Shown piece by piece: positions 16,485 to 25,422 of a stretch of 64,000 bases of DNA (its first letter is position 1; every line of letters begins with the position of its first letter). The stretch is taken from the NCBI RefSeq assembly GCF_002583555.1, contig NZ_BEGX01000052.1:266068-330067 (forward strand), written 5' to 3'. The notes under the pieces were generated by a model, which was not told where the DNA came from, searched no databases, and saw nothing but the letters and a program-made list of their open reading frames with translations. The DNA is from Pseudonocardia sp. N23 (GTDB taxonomy: Bacteria > Actinomycetota > Actinomycetes > Mycobacteriales > Pseudonocardiaceae). The translations under genes were made by a program, and so were the position numbers.

Positions 16485-17230
16485 TGCAACGTCGGACCCC
16501 CGACAGATCCTCCGGATGAGGGATGCCCACACGACCCCACGCCCCCAGCTCCTTCCTCCTTGTTCCTTGCTCCTCGACAACGAGTGAAGGGAGCCTGCTC
16601 GTGAGTGCGTGCCGGCATTCCGCCGCGCGGATGGTGGCGCCCGGTGAGGCTCCCCCACCGGCTCGACGTGCTGGTCGGCTGACCGGGGCGGGCCGGTCGG
16701 GCTCGCCAGGTGGCTTCGTACCGATCCGGTGAGAGCCAGCCGGGGCGGTCCTGGATGCGCTCTCGCGCACCCAGTCACCGATGTTGACGAACAGCGCGTT
16801 CTCCGTTTCCTTGCGACTGTCCGGGACGCGCGGTGGACGAACCCGGTCCTGAGCGGAGAGAACAATTCTCTACAAGCGCGTTGTCGTAAGGAATCGCCGA
16901 GCGACCCCATCGACGATGGACGAATCCCGTGATCCGCTGAGCGCTGCCGAATCGCAGCGAGTTGCAGTTTCGGGCCCGATCCGAATAAGCCACCCCGAAG
17001 CCGTCTTGGGCTCGGCGACGGATTTCACGACCTCTTCCTTGCCGGGTCCACCTCCTGGGCGAAAAGGGCGCTCGCCGCCTCGAGGATTTCGTTTGCCCGG
17101 CGGAGCTCGGCGTTCTCCTCGCGGAGCCGACGCGGTTCCTCGGCCTCGGCGGCGGCCGGCCGGTCGTGGCGCCCGCCGTGGTCGGCCCGGTCCCGGCGTC
17201 CCCGTTCCGCAACGCCTCGTGGTGCGCCCA
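16472..17230 (-). pseudogene. IS3-family insertion sequence remnant (OrfA and OrfB pieces)
   Basis: Reading on the minus strand, an OrfA end is clear near 17025-17160: EEPRRLREENAELRRANEIL, then EAASALFAQEVDPARKR and stop. A frameshifted earlier part (about 17160-17230) resembles the TGPTTAGATT linker region. OrfB pieces follow in several frames: a GSLGDS/YDNALVEN motif near 16870-16910, KETENALFVNIGDWVRE near 16780-16830, and QDRPGWLSPDRYEATW near 16690-16750, ending at TGA 16472. Most of OrfB, including part of the DDE domain, is deleted. The element is dead. It lies upstream of the Form IC pseudogene. Confidence 0.75.
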
Positions 17231-17420
17231 GCTGCGCGGCCGGCCGGCGGGTCACGGGAAGGTGAAACGCTCCGTCGCCGACCATCGTCAGTCGTACATC
17301 CAGCCAGGCGTGGTCGTGGTCGAAGCGGACGCCGACCTGCCTGCCGCCGACCCACCGGGCCGGGGTCGGCGCGGCCACCTGCCGGGCCGCGCACGCGCGG
17401 TGGCTGGCAGAGTGCCCGCC

Positions 17421-18218
17421 GTGGACGAGTCACTGCCCGCCGACGACGATCTCACCCTCGCGCTGCGCCTGGCCGACATCGCCGACGCGATCACGCTCCC
17501 CCGCTTCCGCGCCGCGGACCTGCGGGTCGAGCGCAAGCCCGACCGCACCCCGGTGACCGACGCCGACACCGCCGCCGAGGACGCGCTCCGCACAGAGCTG
17601 GGCACAGCCGTTCCTGCCGATGCAGTGCTCGGTGAGGAACGCGGCGGGGAGGTCCCCGCCGGCGGGCGCGGCTGGGTGCTCGACCCGATCGACGGCACCA
17701 AGAACTTCTCCCGCGGCAACCCGGTGTGGGCGTCGCTGATCGCGCTGACCGTCCACGGCGCGCCTGTCGTCGGCGTCGTCAGCGCCCCGGCGCTCGGCCG
17801 CCGCTGGTGGGCCGCCACGGGGTCCGGGGCCTGGACCTCCGATGCCCCCGGCGCGGTCCCGCGACGCATCTCCGTGTCCGGGGTGGCCGATCTGGGCGAC
17901 TCCTATGTCTCGACCACCAACCTCAACACCTTCCGCGAGCACGACATCCTCGACAGCTGGCTCGCCCTGACCGACCGCTGCTGGGAGACCCGCGCATTCG
18001 GCGACTTCTGGCAGCACTGCCTCGTCGCCGAGGGCACCATCGACCTGGCCGTCGAGCCCGAGGCCAACGCCTGGGACCTCGCCGCGGTGCAGGTCCTCGT
18101 CGAGGAGGCGGGTGGGCGGCTGACCGACCTCGGCGGTGTCACCACCTTCGCGGGCGGCAACTCCGTGACCTCCAACGGCGCCCTGCACGACGCCGCGCTC
18201 GGCTTCTTCCGCGGCTGA
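17421..18218 (+). CDS. hisN: Histidinol-phosphatase, inositol-monophosphatase family (HisN)
   Basis: This ~265-residue Mg-dependent phosphatase has the metal-binding motifs in order: PVTDADTAAEDALR (about 45-58), GEERGG, WVLDPIDGTKNFSRG (about 90-104), and the C-terminal EANAWDLAAVQVLVEEAGG. HisN removes phosphate from histidinol-phosphate in histidine synthesis. The overall pattern fits the HisN subgroup better than inositol monophosphatase. I chose GTG 17421; GTG 17412 is equally possible. Upstream frame extension runs into the IS3 remnant and is not real. Confidence 0.9.
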   Translation: MDESLPADDDLTLALRLADIADAITLPRFRAADLRVERKPDRTPVTDADTAAEDALRTELGTAVPADAVLGEERGGEVPAGGRGWVLDPIDGTKNFSRGNPVWASLIALTVHGAPVVGVVSAPALGRRWWAATGSGAWTSDAPGAVPRRISVSGVADLGDSYVSTTNLNTFREHDILDSWLALTDRCWETRAFGDFWQHCLVAEGTIDLAVEPEANAWDLAAVQVLVEEAGGRLTDLGGVTTFAGGNSVTSNGALHDAALGFFRG

Positions 18219-18462
18219 GTCCCCGCGAGGCGCGGGATCCGAGACAGCAGGCCGGTCCGAGGCAGCAGCGTGACACTGCCGCGGGTCAGCGGGCACGGTC
18301 CCGCTCCGGGTCGGTGGCGCCGCGCGATCCGAACAGGGAATGCGCTCCGGCTCCGGCCGCGAGCAGCGCGGCCCGGCGCACCGGCGCCGTGCCGTCGGGC
18401 AGCGCGGTGTGATCCGAGCCGGGCCCGCGGCGCAGACGGGACCGGCGACGTAGGGTCCGCCC

Positions 18463-18909
18463 ATGCCGGAGCTCGCCTTCGAGGACCTCACCCCGGGCCG
18501 TGTGTTCGACCTCGGAACGATCACCGTCGACCGCGACGAGATGATCGCGTTCGCCCGCAGGTTCGACCCACAGCCGTTCCACTACGACGACGAGGCCGGA
18601 AAGAACTCGGTCTTCGGCGACGTCGCCGCGTCGGGCTGGTTCACCGCGTCGCTCTGGATGCGCGCCTACGCCGACGCCGTCCTGTTGCGCGCGACCAGCA
18701 TCGCGTCGCCGGGCGGCGAGGAGATCCGCTGGCCTGCACCGGTGTTCGGCGGTGACGTACTCACCCCGACCCTGGAGATTCTCGACGCTCGGCGTTCCCG
18801 CAGCCGTCCCGAGATGGGCCTGGTGACCCTGGGCGCGCGGATGCACCGCGGTGACACCCTCGTCTACAGCGCCCGCTTCACCGGCATGTTCGGCCTCCGC
18901 GAGCCCTGA
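18463..18909 (+). CDS. MaoC-like hot-dog-fold dehydratase/hydratase
   Basis: This 148-residue single hot-dog domain has the R-specific hydratase motif as FDPQPFHYDDEAGKNSVFGD, followed by VAASGWFTASLWM (about residues 34-66). MaoC-like proteins hydrate enoyl-CoA or related thioesters. It starts at ATG 18463 and stands alone on the + strand. The 244 bases before it (18219-18462) show no supported gene. The substrate is unknown. Confidence 0.85.
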   Translation: MPELAFEDLTPGRVFDLGTITVDRDEMIAFARRFDPQPFHYDDEAGKNSVFGDVAASGWFTASLWMRAYADAVLLRATSIASPGGEEIRWPAPVFGGDVLTPTLEILDARRSRSRPEMGLVTLGARMHRGDTLVYSARFTGMFGLREP

Positions 18910-19140
18910 CGAGATCCGGCGCCTCCGCCGAGGAGCGTGCCGGCCGGGCCCGTGCGAGACGGCACGTACGACACAGGCGCAGCCGGAGGACAGGCCAGAA
19001 CCACCAGGCCCCCGGTCAGCGCCTCACGAGGAATGAAGTCCTGGTTCCGTACGCCCGGGTGTCGAGATCGGCGCGACGGCTCCGTCCCACGGACAGGGAG
19101 CGAGCACGGTTCGCTGGAAAGAGCTGAAAGGACCTCGGAC

Positions 19141-19434
19141 ATGGCCGTCGCCGATGATCTCGACCGCGCCACCGACTCGCAGTGGGACCGGGTCGCCGAG
19201 CAGACCAGGCGCTACCTCGCCTCGGACGGAACCGAGGGACACGAGACGGACGGGGTGCGCACACTCGTCCTCGTCACGACCGGACGCGTCTCGGGCAGGC
19301 CGCGGCGCACCTGCCTGGCCTACGGGCCGCCGGACGCCTCGGAGGGCGGCGCGGACGCCCGCAGGAGCGAGCGCCCGATCCCGGTCGTCCTGTCGGCACC
19401 TCGGGCCTGGCCCGTTCGACCGACCCAGCCGTGA
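19141..19434 (+). pseudogene. Truncated deazaflavin (F420)-dependent nitroreductase-like gene
   Basis: ATG 19141 opens a 97-residue frame. Residues about 20-55, ASDGTEGHETDGVRTLVLVT and GRVSGRPRRT, match the N-terminal part of Ddn/nitroreductase-family proteins (GTEG...LTT.G..SG..R.T). The expected continuation (VVASKGGAP..P.WY..) is absent and the tail is unrelated and Arg/Pro-rich, ending at TGA 19432. Intact proteins are about 140-150 residues. I read it as a truncated gene; a short functional version cannot be excluded. Confidence 0.55.
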
Positions 19435-19453
19435 CACACGAGGAGCAGAGCTG

Positions 19454-19891
19454 ATGCCCATCACGTTCGAGAACGTCGCCATCGCCGTCCGCGATCTCGA
19501 GGAGACGATCGCCTTCTTCACCGACCTCGGGCTGACCGTTCTCGGTCGCGACACGGTCAGCGGGGAGTGGACCGACACCGCCGTCGGGCTCGACGGCAAC
19601 CACGCCAAGATCGCCATGCTGCAGACCCCGGACGGCAAGGGCCGCATCGAGCTCTTCGAGTACATCCATCCCGACGCGATCGAGACGAGCCCGACCCTGC
19701 CCAACGAGATCGGGATGCACCGCATCGCGTTCTCGGTCGACGACATCGAGGAGTCCCTGGCGATCGCGGCACGGCACGGCTGCCACCCGTTGCGCGGTGT
19801 CGCGACGTACGGGGACGTCTACAAGCTCACCTACGTCCGCGGCCCGAGCGGCATCATCGTGATGCTCGCCGAAGAGCTGAACAAGGGCTGA
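19454..19891 (+). CDS. VOC-superfamily (glyoxalase-fold) protein
   Basis: This 145-residue protein has two beta-alpha-beta-beta-beta modules: FENVAIAVRDLEETIAFFTD at 4-23 and IGMHRIAFSVDDIEESLAIA at about 86-105. A conserved Glu is in GRIELFEY and YGDVYKLTYVRGPSGIIVML is at the end. Such proteins bind a metal and act as lyases, isomerases or dioxygenases. The ATG at 19454 has an AGGAG ribosome site and is 19 bases after the truncated nitroreductase gene. The substrate is unknown. Confidence 0.88.
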   Translation: MPITFENVAIAVRDLEETIAFFTDLGLTVLGRDTVSGEWTDTAVGLDGNHAKIAMLQTPDGKGRIELFEYIHPDAIETSPTLPNEIGMHRIAFSVDDIEESLAIAARHGCHPLRGVATYGDVYKLTYVRGPSGIIVMLAEELNKG

Positions 19892-19959
19892 CCACAGGTC
19901 GACGATCCGCTGCCGGTCGCCCGCCCCGCACGGGCGACCACAGTGGACGGCCGGCGGGC

Positions 19960-20556
19960 CTACATCTCCTCGACCGCCGTCAGCCGTCCCACGTCCGGGA
20001 TCTGGGCCCGGGAGATGACGAGCAGCGCCTCGGCGGTGCCGTCCTCGGCACGGTACATGTGGGGGCCGTCGGCGGTGAAGCGGATGTAGTCGCCCGCGTG
20101 CAGGGTGACGGGGTCGGCGGTGGGCCCGGCGAGGATGGTGCCGGAGAGCACGTAGAGGCTCTCGACGGCGTTGGCCTCGTGCCCGTCGTCGGAGTAGCCC
20201 TCCTCGCTGATGATCGCGACGAAGACGTAGACGAGGTCGGCCCCGTACATCGTGCCGAGCGGCCGGATCCGCAGCGTGCCGAGCGGGTGCCACTCGGCGT
20301 CGGCCATGCGGCGCACGGTGGTGGCGACGCCGCTGGTGGCGTCGGTGAGCAGGTCGGTGATGGTCACGCCGAGGGCGGTGGCGAGCGCCTGCAGGGTGTC
20401 GACTGTCGGATTGGCCTTCCCCAGCTCGATCGAGAGCACGGTGGCCTTGGAGATCCCGGCCTTGCGGGCGAGCTCGGAGGCCGACATCTTGCGCTCGATC
20501 CGCAGGCCGCCGACGTTGCGGCCGACGACGGCGTTCGCGCTGGACATGACGTCCAT
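19960..20556 (-). CDS. XRE-family regulator with C-terminal cupin domain
   Basis: This 198-residue protein has an HTH_3 domain at about 10-65 (ERKMSASELARKAGISKATV, then LGKANPTVDTLQALATALGV) joined to a cupin_2 barrel (about 110-195; ESLYVLSGTI, VTLHAGDYIRFTADGPHMY). This HXRE-cupin layout binds a small effector in the cupin and controls nearby catabolic genes. It is divergent from the CMD/alcohol dehydrogenase operon at 20691 and is the likely regulator. The start is ATG 20556, with ATG 20547 as an alternative. Confidence 0.9.
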   Translation of the reverse strand: MDVMSSANAVVGRNVGGLRIERKMSASELARKAGISKATVLSIELGKANPTVDTLQALATALGVTITDLLTDATSGVATTVRRMADAEWHPLGTLRIRPLGTMYGADLVYVFVAIISEEGYSDDGHEANAVESLYVLSGTILAGPTADPVTLHAGDYIRFTADGPHMYRAEDGTAEALLVISRAQIPDVGRLTAVEEM

Positions 20557-20639
20557 CGTCGCAGGTCCGCGACGCCGTCGAGCCGCGGGCCCGCCGTGGG
20601 CGGAACCGGTGCGGCCTTGCCGAGTCGACGTCACGATGG

Positions 20640-20666
20640 TTACTGTACCGACCGCACGATCAGTAA
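20640..20666. promoter_or_regulatory. Inverted repeat, candidate operator in divergent promoter
   Basis: TTACTG at 20640-20645 and CAGTAA at 20661-20666 are inverted copies 15 bases apart. They lie in the 134-base gap between the XRE-cupin regulator and the CMD gene that starts at 20691. The position, 24 bases before the + strand start, suits an operator for the regulator. A GGAGG-type ribosome site follows at about 20680. Confidence 0.45.
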
Positions 20667-20690
20667 AACGACCACCCGGAGGACTCGACG

Positions 20691-21308
20691 ATGAGCGACG
20701 ACCGAAGCGGCCCCGAGACGAGCTGGTTCCCGGTACCGCGGGTGTCCGACCTGCCGTCGCCCCTGCAGTCGTTGTGCGGCAAGGCCGAGGAGCAGCTCGG
20801 TTTCGTCCCGAACGTCTTCCGCGGCTACTCGCACCGCCCTGAACGGTTCTCCGCGTGGTTCGCGCACTACTCACAACTGCACGTCCCGACCGACAACCTC
20901 TCGGCGGCCGACCGCGAGATGATCGCGGTCGTGGTGTCGGCGATCCACAGCTGCACCTACTGCCTGACCTCGCACCTGTACGCGCTGCGGGAGGAGCTCG
21001 GTGACGTCGTCAAGGCCGATCTGATCATGCACAACTGGCGCCACGCCGGTCTCGACGAGCGCGAGCTGGCGATCTGCCGCTACGCGGACAAGCTCACCCG
21101 GGAGCCGGCGACGATCTCCCGCGAGGACCTGGAGACACTGGCGAAGGTCGGCCTGACCGAGGACGAGGTCTGGGACGTCGCCGAGCTGACGGCGATGTAC
21201 TCGTTCACGAACCGGCTCGCGCTGGCGATGGGCTTCGTCCCGAACACCGAGTACCACCACCTGGCCCGCGCGACCCCGGCGGACGCCGCGGGCGCGGTCG
21301 CGGGCTGA
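20691..21308 (+). CDS. Carboxymuconolactone-decarboxylase/AhpD-like peroxidase-related enzyme (copy 1)
   Basis: This 205-residue all-helical AhpD/CMD-fold protein has the redox CxxC motif with flanks as AIHSCTYCLTSH (about 84-95), the proton-relay pattern of AhpD-like disulphide reductases. It opens a five-gene + strand operon: CMD, NDMA-dependent dehydrogenase, CMD, SCO6745-like, acyl-CoA ligase. A second CMD is encoded at 22508. The pair may form a heteromer or act on an organic peroxide arising from the pathway. The exact substrate is unknown. Confidence 0.85.
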   Translation: MSDDRSGPETSWFPVPRVSDLPSPLQSLCGKAEEQLGFVPNVFRGYSHRPERFSAWFAHYSQLHVPTDNLSAADREMIAVVVSAIHSCTYCLTSHLYALREELGDVVKADLIMHNWRHAGLDERELAICRYADKLTREPATISREDLETLAKVGLTEDEVWDVAELTAMYSFTNRLALAMGFVPNTEYHHLARATPADAAGAVAG

Positions 21309-21325
21309 CGGCCGGGAGGCACAGC

Positions 21326-22441
21326 ATGCAGTCGCAGGCAGCGGTCCTCTTCTCCGCACCCGGCAAGTTCGAGATGACGACGATCGAGCTCGACTCCCCG
21401 CGCCAGGACGAGCTCGTGGTGAAGATGGTCGCGTCCGGCATCTGCCATTCCGACGATCACATCGCGGTCGGCGACCTCGAGGTCAACCTGCCGATGGCGG
21501 GCGGTCACGAGGGCGCGGGGATCGTCGTCGAGGTCGGCCCGAACACGCGCGGCTACGAGGTCGGTGACCACGTCGTGCTGGCGTGGATCCCGTCGTGCGG
21601 CCGGTGCCGCTGGTGCGCACAGGGCAAGCAGAACCTGTGCGACCTCGGTGCACAGACCCTGGCCGGTGCCCGCGCCGACGATCCGGACAGCTACCGGTTG
21701 CGGCTCGACGGCGAGAACCTCGCGCAGGCCGCGGGCGTGGCGAGCTTCTCCGAGTACACCCTGGTGTCGACGAGCTCCGCGATCCGCATCCCGAAGCACC
21801 TCCCGCTGGACGCGGCGTGCCTGGCGGCGTGCAGCGTCGGTACGGGGTGGGGCTCGGCGGTGAAGGTCGGCAAGGTCTCCGCCGGTCAGGTCGCGATCGT
21901 GATGGGCGTGGGTGGTGTCGGCATCCACGCCGTCCAGGGCGCGGCGATGGCGGGCGCGGCACACGTGCTGGCCGTCGACCCCGTCGAGCTCAAGCGGACC
22001 GCCGCGCTCGGCGCCGGCGCCACCGCGGCGTACGCCGACATCGTCGAGGCCACCGAGGCCGCGAAGGACCTGACGAACGGGCAGGGCGCCGACGTCGCGA
22101 TCGTGTGCGTCGGGGTCACGACCCCCGACCACATCGCGGCGGCGTTCGCGGCGATCCGCAAGGGCGGCACGACGGTCGTGACGGGCCTGGGCAAGGGCTC
22201 GACCGTGGGTATCCCGGTGTCGCCGATCGAGCTGGCCCTGTTCGAGAAGAAGCTGGTCGGGTCGCTGTACGGATCGTGCGTGCCGACCTGGGACATCCCG
22301 ATGCTGCTGGACCTCTACGACCAGGGCCGTCTCAAGATCGACGAGTTCATCACCCGCCGCTACCCGCTGGAGCGGGTCAACGACGGCTTCGCGGGCATGC
22401 ACGCCGGCGAGAGCGTGAAGGCGATCGTCGAGTTCACCTGA
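21326..22441 (+). CDS. Zinc-dependent alcohol dehydrogenase, NDMA-dependent (MDR) type
   Basis: This 371-residue medium-chain dehydrogenase has the catalytic Zn ligands in SGICHSDDH and GGHEGAGIV, the structural Zn cysteines in CGRCRWCAQGKQNLC, and the nucleotide-binding GVGGVGIHAVQGAAMAGA. The length and motif set suit the actinobacterial NDMA-dependent (nicotinoprotein) group, which keeps NAD bound and needs a special electron acceptor. Flanked by two CMD genes and an acyl-CoA ligase, it probably oxidises an alcohol toward an acid for CoA activation. Confidence 0.9.
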   Translation: MQSQAAVLFSAPGKFEMTTIELDSPRQDELVVKMVASGICHSDDHIAVGDLEVNLPMAGGHEGAGIVVEVGPNTRGYEVGDHVVLAWIPSCGRCRWCAQGKQNLCDLGAQTLAGARADDPDSYRLRLDGENLAQAAGVASFSEYTLVSTSSAIRIPKHLPLDAACLAACSVGTGWGSAVKVGKVSAGQVAIVMGVGGVGIHAVQGAAMAGAAHVLAVDPVELKRTAALGAGATAAYADIVEATEAAKDLTNGQGADVAIVCVGVTTPDHIAAAFAAIRKGGTTVVTGLGKGSTVGIPVSPIELALFEKKLVGSLYGSCVPTWDIPMLLDLYDQGRLKIDEFITRRYPLERVNDGFAGMHAGESVKAIVEFT

Positions 22442-22507
22442 CGGACGCAGCGGAGTACCCGACACACGTACGGCGAACGACCGGAACCGACGACAACGGA
22501 GTTGATC

Positions 22508-23101
22508 ATGACCGAGACCGCAGTGCGCGCCACCGAGCGCATCTCCCGCCTGGGCATCGCCGACGAGGACAACCTGCCCCCGCGGGTGGCCGCCCTCTAC
22601 AAGAACTTCGAGGGCGCTCCCGGCGGCGTGCCGAACTGGATCAAGGCCCTCGCCGTCCACCCGGATGTGCTGCGCCGGTTCCTCGGCTACTACGAGGCAC
22701 TGTTCACCCCGACCAACGGCACGATCCCGATGCTGGAGCGCGAGATGATCGCCGCGGTCGTCTCCGGCATCAACGGCTGCACCTACTGCACGATGCACCA
22801 CACCGGCGGCATGGCGGGGCACCTGGGCAGCAGCGAGCGCGCCCAGCGCATCGCGCACAACTACCGCGAGGTCCAGCTGTCCGACCGCGAGCGCGCGATC
22901 TGTGACTTCTCGGTCAAGGTCACCGAGGCACCGGACCGCATGCACGACAGCGACTTCGAGGAGCTGCGCACCGCCGGCCTCACCGACGAGGAGATCTTCG
23001 AGGTCCTGGAGGTCGCGGCGTTCTTCTCGTTCTCCAACCGGCTGGCGACGCCGCTGGCGATCCTGCCCGACTCGGCGCTCTACGACTTCCAGCGTTCCTG
23101 A
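22508..23101 (+). CDS. Carboxymuconolactone-decarboxylase/AhpD-like peroxidase-related enzyme (copy 2)
   Basis: This 197-residue paralogue of the 20691 gene has the CxxC motif as INGCTYCTMHH (about 91-101). The two align through the whole CMD fold, including ERE(M/L)IA..VV and the EIFEVLEVAAFFSFSNRLA segment. GGAG at 22498-22501 sits at the right distance for ATG 22508. A TTG at 22502 is less likely. It lies in the middle of the alcohol/acyl-CoA operon. Confidence 0.85.
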   Translation: MTETAVRATERISRLGIADEDNLPPRVAALYKNFEGAPGGVPNWIKALAVHPDVLRRFLGYYEALFTPTNGTIPMLEREMIAAVVSGINGCTYCTMHHTGGMAGHLGSSERAQRIAHNYREVQLSDRERAICDFSVKVTEAPDRMHDSDFEELRTAGLTDEEIFEVLEVAAFFSFSNRLATPLAILPDSALYDFQRS

Positions 23102-23129
23102 GCCCGCACCGACGTCGACAAGGACTGCG

Positions 23130-23870
23130 ATGACCACTCACGGAACACCGACCGCCCACGAGCTGGGCGCTGCGATCTACGACACGGCCGCCTCGTTCAT
23201 GCTGGCCCCGCCGACGGCGGCGAAGGCCACCGAGCTGGGCTTCCCCGACCCGCTGCAGCTCTACATCGCGGGGCGGCTCGGGGTCCTCGGCGACACCACG
23301 CCCGAGGTCGCGGCGGCGGCGCACGGGTTCCTCTCGCCCGCGGCGGCGGCGCAGGCGTGGCCGGGCGTCGCCAAGGTGTGCAGCCGCGAGACCGCGACGC
23401 GTGTCTTCGCCGAGGCCTGCGCGGAGTACGGCGAGGACAAGCTGGCGTCGCTGCCCGAGGACGAGGCCTCCCGGCTGGCGGACCTCGCGGAGAAGATCGT
23501 CGACGATGCGCCCGCGACGGCCCTGTTCGCCGCGTGGCGGGCGCACCCACGCCCGTCGAGCCCCCGGGCCCGCGCCGCGCACCAGCTGAACCTGCTGCGC
23601 GAGTGGCGCGGCGGCGTCCACGTGGCGGCGGTGTCGGCGGCGGGGCTGCGGCCGCTGGAGGCGATCATGTCCGACGGCGGCGAGTTCTACGCCGGAGCGT
23701 TCGGCTGGGCGAAGCCGTGGCCGGCGGAGGGATCGCAGTCCGAGGAGATGGCCGCGATCCATGCGCGCGTCGACGAGGCGTGCGGCCGCGTCATCGGCGA
23801 GGTCCTCACCGCGGACGAGGCGCAGGAGCTGGTCACGTTGGCGCGCAAGGCCTGCGCCCTGCTGCCCTGA
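23130..23870 (+). CDS. SCO6745-like family protein
   Basis: This 246-residue, mostly helical protein is a type common in actinobacteria (SCO6745 family), with AIYDTAASFMLAPPTAAKAT near the start, LGFPDPLQLYIAGRLGVLG, and ALFAAWRAHPRP. The family has no settled biochemical function. Homologues often sit beside metabolic or redox genes. Here it is between the second CMD gene and the acyl-CoA ligase, 7 bases before the latter. AAGGA before ATG 23130 supports the start. Confidence 0.75.
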   Translation: MTTHGTPTAHELGAAIYDTAASFMLAPPTAAKATELGFPDPLQLYIAGRLGVLGDTTPEVAAAAHGFLSPAAAAQAWPGVAKVCSRETATRVFAEACAEYGEDKLASLPEDEASRLADLAEKIVDDAPATALFAAWRAHPRPSSPRARAAHQLNLLREWRGGVHVAAVSAAGLRPLEAIMSDGGEFYAGAFGWAKPWPAEGSQSEEMAAIHARVDEACGRVIGEVLTADEAQELVTLARKACALLP

Positions 23871-23877
23871 GGTCGCG

Positions 23878-25422
23878 ATGCAGATGAACATCGGTGCCTG
23901 GCCCGGCGCTCAGGCCCACCGGAACCCGCACCGCACCGCGCTCGTCGACGGGGACAGCGGCGCCCGCACGACCTACCGGGAGCTCGACGACCGGGTCCTG
24001 CGGGTCGCCGCAGCGCTACGCGGGGCCGGGGTGGGCCGGGGCGACCGGATCGCGCTGCTGTCGACCAACCATCCGGACATGCTCGTCGTCATCTTCGCGG
24101 TGGCCGCGGTGGGCGGGGTGTGCGTGCCCGCGAACTTCCGGCTCACCGCCGAGGAGATCGCGTTCGTGTTCGACGACGCGGGGGCGTCGCTGCTCGTCGT
24201 GTCCGCCGACCTGGTGGGCTCCGGGCGCGACGTGGCCGAGCGCGTCGCGGCGATCGGCCGGACCGTCGTGCTCGGCGGCGAGCCCGCCGCGCCCGACTCG
24301 CTCGACACCTTCGTCAACGGAGTGACGCCGCTCGCCGAGCCGGAGCCCGCGACGGCCGACGACCTCGTGTTGATCATGTACACGTCCGGGACGACGGGCC
24401 GGCCCAAGGGCGCCATGCTGACCCACGGCAACATCACGTGGAACGCGGTGAACATGCTGTCGGCGGGCGAGGGCCTGCTGTGCAGCGACGTCACGCTCTC
24501 GGTGGCGCCGCTGTTCCACATCGGGGCGCTCGGCATCTTCACGTTCCCGCTGCTGTACCTGGGCGGGACCGTCGTCACCGTCTCGAGGTTCGACCCTGCG
24601 CAGACCGCGGCGCTGATGGCCCGCGAGCGCGTCACCGTGCAGTTCCTCGTCCCCGCGATGTGGACGATGCTCATGCGCTGCGACGACCTCGACCGTGTCG
24701 ACGACGCCCGGGTCCGCTGGGTGCTGTCCGGCGGGGCACCGTGCCCGTTGCCGGTGATCCGCTTCTTCGCCGACCGCGGCTGGGCGTTCCTGGAGGGTTT
24801 CGGGCTCACCGAGACCAGCCCGACGTGCACGGTCATGGACGCGGCCGCGCTGCCCGACAAGGCGGGATCGGTGGGTCGGGCGCTGCGTCACGTCGACTGC
24901 CGGATCGTCGCCGACGACGGCACCCCCGTCCCCGACGGCACCCCCGGCGAGCTGACCGTGTGCGGCCCCAACGTCTTCGCCGGCTACTGGAGGCTGCCGG
25001 AGGCGTCGGCGGAGGTACTCGTCGACGGCTGGTTCCACACCGGCGACGTCGCCGTCCGCGACGCCGAGGGCTACGTGACGATCGTCGACCGCAAGAAGGA
25101 CATGGTGATCACGGGCGGCGAGAACGTGTACCCGGTGGAGGTCGAGCGGGTCCTCACACAGATGCCGGGCGTCGCCGACGCCGCGGTCATCGGGGTGCCC
25201 GACGAGAAGTGGGGCGAGCGCGTCACCGCTGTGGTCGTGCCCGCGCCCGGGTCCGGCCTCGGCGCCGACGACGTCGTCGCGTACTGCCGGGAGCGGCTCG
25301 CCGGCTACAAGTGCCCGCGCGCGGTCGAGATCGTCGACGAGATCCCCCGCAACGCCACCGGCAAGATCCTCAAGAGGACCCTGCGCGGCCGGTACGGGTC
25401 CGAGGCGTCGGTCAGCCGCTGA
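23878..25422 (+). CDS. Acyl-CoA synthetase (AMP-forming, ANL superfamily)
   Basis: This 514-residue ligase has the P-loop A3 motif as MYTSGTTGRPKGAMLTHGN (about 167-185), followed by SVAPLFHIG, EGFGLTET, the A7 motif GWFHTGDVAVRD, and the A10 Lys in PRNATGKILKRTL. It activates a carboxylic acid to acyl-AMP and then acyl-CoA. It closes the operon with the dehydrogenase and CMD genes and probably handles the acid they produce. The 3' end overlaps the convergent lyase gene by 11 bases. Confidence 0.95.
   Translation: MQMNIGAWPGAQAHRNPHRTALVDGDSGARTTYRELDDRVLRVAAALRGAGVGRGDRIALLSTNHPDMLVVIFAVAAVGGVCVPANFRLTAEEIAFVFDDAGASLLVVSADLVGSGRDVAERVAAIGRTVVLGGEPAAPDSLDTFVNGVTPLAEPEPATADDLVLIMYTSGTTGRPKGAMLTHGNITWNAVNMLSAGEGLLCSDVTLSVAPLFHIGALGIFTFPLLYLGGTVVTVSRFDPAQTAALMARERVTVQFLVPAMWTMLMRCDDLDRVDDARVRWVLSGGAPCPLPVIRFFADRGWAFLEGFGLTETSPTCTVMDAAALPDKAGSVGRALRHVDCRIVADDGTPVPDGTPGELTVCGPNVFAGYWRLPEASAEVLVDGWFHTGDVAVRDAEGYVTIVDRKKDMVITGGENVYPVEVERVLTQMPGVADAAVIGVPDEKWGERVTAVVVPAPGSGLGADDVVAYCRERLAGYKCPRAVEIVDEIPRNATGKILKRTLRGRYGSEASVSR

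Noticed and set aside
18219-18462. A possible small minus-strand gene between hisN and the MaoC gene
   Set aside because: A hydrophobic-basic reading exists (VRRAALLAAGAGAHSLFG), but there is no start codon in a suitable place.
21080-23137. A 685-residue minus-strand frame opposite the CMD/dehydrogenase operon
   Set aside because: The + strand genes have strong motifs and proper starts; this frame has no recognisable domain.
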